In this document: positions 50,601 through 50,909 of the stretch, in pieces
Layout: each line of letters starts with the position of its first letter
Numbering within the stretch: the stretch's first letter is position 1
Source of the DNA: an uncultured Bacteroidales bacterium
Lineage (GTDB): Bacteria > Bacteroidota > Bacteroidia > Bacteroidales > UBA932
DNA length: 50,909 bases
Direction of reading: 5' to 3'
Assembly: GCA_946187865.1 (NCBI GenBank)
Contig: CAMHST010000011.1
Span: 1 to 50,909, forward strand
Translations under genes and position numbers: made by a program
Notes under the pieces: generated by a model
Databases searched by the model: none
Told to the model about the DNA's origin: nothing
The model's input: the letters and a program-made list of their open reading frames with translations, nothing else

Positions 50601-50909
50601 AACCTCCGGAGAGTTCCGTTTCGTCTCCCAGGACGACCAGGCCCGCTTCATGGACTTCGTGAAAAAAGACGCTTACCTGAGCAAGCACCAGGGCCAGTAT
50701 GCAGAGGCCTACAGCGTGTATTCCCCTTGGGTGCACCGCGTGGACATCAGCTACAAGCATGACTTCACCGTCAAGATCGGCCAGACCCGCAACACCCTGC
50801 AGCTGAGCCTGGATCTGAAGAACGTGATGAACCTGTTCAACTCCAGCTGGGGCGTGAGCAAGTACCTGAACCCGGCCATCGGTTCCGAGGCCCGCATCCT
50901 CAAGTATGA
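47668..50909 (+). CDS. Oar-like TonB-dependent receptor, 3'-truncated by window edge
   Basis: 1080 codons from MRNAFKSFLLACIAMFAGVVAYAQ (signal peptide). The final TGA of the window is out of frame (codons ...AAG TAT GA), so the gene continues, probably for a few residues only. An N-terminal carboxypeptidase-regulatory-like domain (~28-110: LSGRVVDQNGEPVIGAAVLA), plug (~120-240: VPTVNRSISDVTRLSPYGGS, FTVDGANFNNNFG, QTNFIGGGVNAITKSGTN) and a very large barrel make the typical Oar/OmpA-related layout (~1050-1100 aa). The strongly biased codon use (AAC, GGC, CTG) suggests high expression. Substrate unknown; divergent from the nucleic-acid operon but with its own promoter. Confidence 0.9.
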   Translation, partial: MRNAFKSFLLACIAMFAGVVAYAQVTTSALSGRVVDQNGEPVIGAAVLAQHEPSGTVYGAVTNADGRYTIQGMRTGGPYKVDFSCLGYQDASYTGITLQLAETYSLNAQIGESSEFLEGTVIIADASSKFAAQERTGAVTNINSGQIEAVPTVNRSISDVTRLSPYGGSGMSFAGSDGRLANFTVDGANFNNNFGLSSNLPGGGNPISIDAIEELQVVISPYDVRQTNFIGGGVNAITKSGTNTFKGTAYIYHKNENMQGDAVDGEQITGARDKNRSTTYGFTFGGPIVKNKLFFFVNAEYSKVPSIVNRYRGSEITGGVAGQANIGVGSDKDYLSRASTFDLQQVKDHVMSKYGYDTGSYTDFPANESNAKILARLDWNISQKHHLALRYNYTLNNVWNNPNATSMDAGTRMSGSRVSQYSMSFANSMYSMQNLVSTWSLDLNSRLTDNLSNQFLATFSKLDDVRGTNSSEFPFIDILENDNNYIALGYELFTWNNAVHNTVANVKDDITYYAGNHKITGGINFEYQLADNQYMRNGTGYYRYSSLADFLSGAAPEIVNLTYGYEKNGAVEFAPAARVQFYKAGLYVQDEWNVSDNFKLTYGTRLDGLFFDNSDLITNNAIKELAFYPKSYGYKETHIDTGRWPSSKLTISPRVGFTWDVFGNRSLKVRGGTGLFSGRLPLVFFTNMPTNGGLVQYQAQINAANAKNNGFSMDEFAGGLVTDAEGHATVDALRNKIISLGYPTTVSSKDGSVPSAVNGVDPKFKMPQVWKTSLAFDYNIPASFPFSVTVEGVFNKTINAVSIADWSMQNVGGFARFNGADNRPLYPSQYRTTAYTNPNTGKVSYPKAFVLENTDKGYGWSANVTVNMQPIESLSLMAAYTHTVNKEITGMPGSAAESAFTYVPTSEGPNYIPLHNSQYVTPDRVVASATHHDKSGNHYTIIYEGWRGGYNYSYMTTNDMNNDGYAYDAIYIPTDAEVTSGEFRFVSQDDQARFMDFVKKDAYLSKHQGQYAEAYSVYSPWVHRVDISYKHDFTVKIGQTRNTLQLSLDLKNVMNLFNSSWGVSKYLNPAIGSEARILKY

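Noticed and set aside
47644..50760. 1038-codon minus-strand frame opposite the last TonB receptor
   Set aside because: Complement of a strongly codon-biased receptor gene; the plus strand has a signal peptide, plug and barrel.
50907..50909. Stop codon TGA at the very end of the window
   Set aside because: It is out of frame with the receptor gene, which is therefore incomplete.

Overview
This window reads as a chromosome segment of a GC-rich member of the Bacteroidales (Bacteroidota), probably gut-associated. The evidence is TAnnTTTG -7 promoter boxes instead of -35/-10 pairs, no recognisable Shine-Dalgarno sites, many lipoproteins, TonB-dependent receptors, and families largely restricted to this phylum (DUF4249, DUF3244, DUF5689, BACON, TPR/HTH lipoprotein regulators, GH92 mannosidases). 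Genus cannot be decided from the sequence. I saw no tRNA, rRNA, CRISPR array or transposase gene.

Layout. (1) 1-5.4 kb: a 3'-truncated GH28 pectinase, divergent from a U32-family protein; a CtpA-like S41 protease, divergent from rdgB-recO. (2) 5.4-16.3 kb: rnr overlaps a GH2-derived lipoprotein that has lost its catalytic barrel, then a LacI regulator and a GH92 enzyme, in one compact run. A convergent GH92 lipoprotein and a GH29 fucosidase are fired by a mirror-symmetric divergent promoter. (3) 16.4-30.7 kb: an AT-richer accessory island. It holds a membrane-spanning TPR/HTH regulator, a DUF3244 protein, a subtilisin-like lipoprotein, two tandem DUF4249 lipoproteins and a TonB-dependent barrel, then a lipoprotein serpin divergent from a second TPR/HTH regulator. 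Three copies of a highly ordered palindromic repeat (22-bp units in two mirrored arms around a 92-bp core) separate the modules at about 16.6, 26.4 and 30.4 kb. Gene scraps lie beside them. (4) 30.7-33.9 kb: a third GH92 directly followed by manA, linking mannose release to central metabolism. (5) 33.9-47.5 kb: a six-gene leftward operon encoding a giant repeat lipoprotein with OB-fold-like domains, a BACON/DNA-RNA non-specific endonuclease, an endonuclease/exonuclease/phosphatase lipoprotein, a TonB receptor, a DUF5689 lipoprotein and an M3 peptidase. It looks like an extracellular nucleic-acid scavenging system. (6) 47.7 kb to the end: an Oar-like TonB receptor that runs off the window.

The enzymes suggest a forager of host or plant glycans (mannose, fucose, polygalacturonate), peptides and nucleic acids. 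No classical SusC/SusD pair is present. The most unusual items are the nested palindromic repeat family that delimits the protease/serpin island, the structured leader of the first TPR regulator, and the nuclease/OB-fold/TonB operon.
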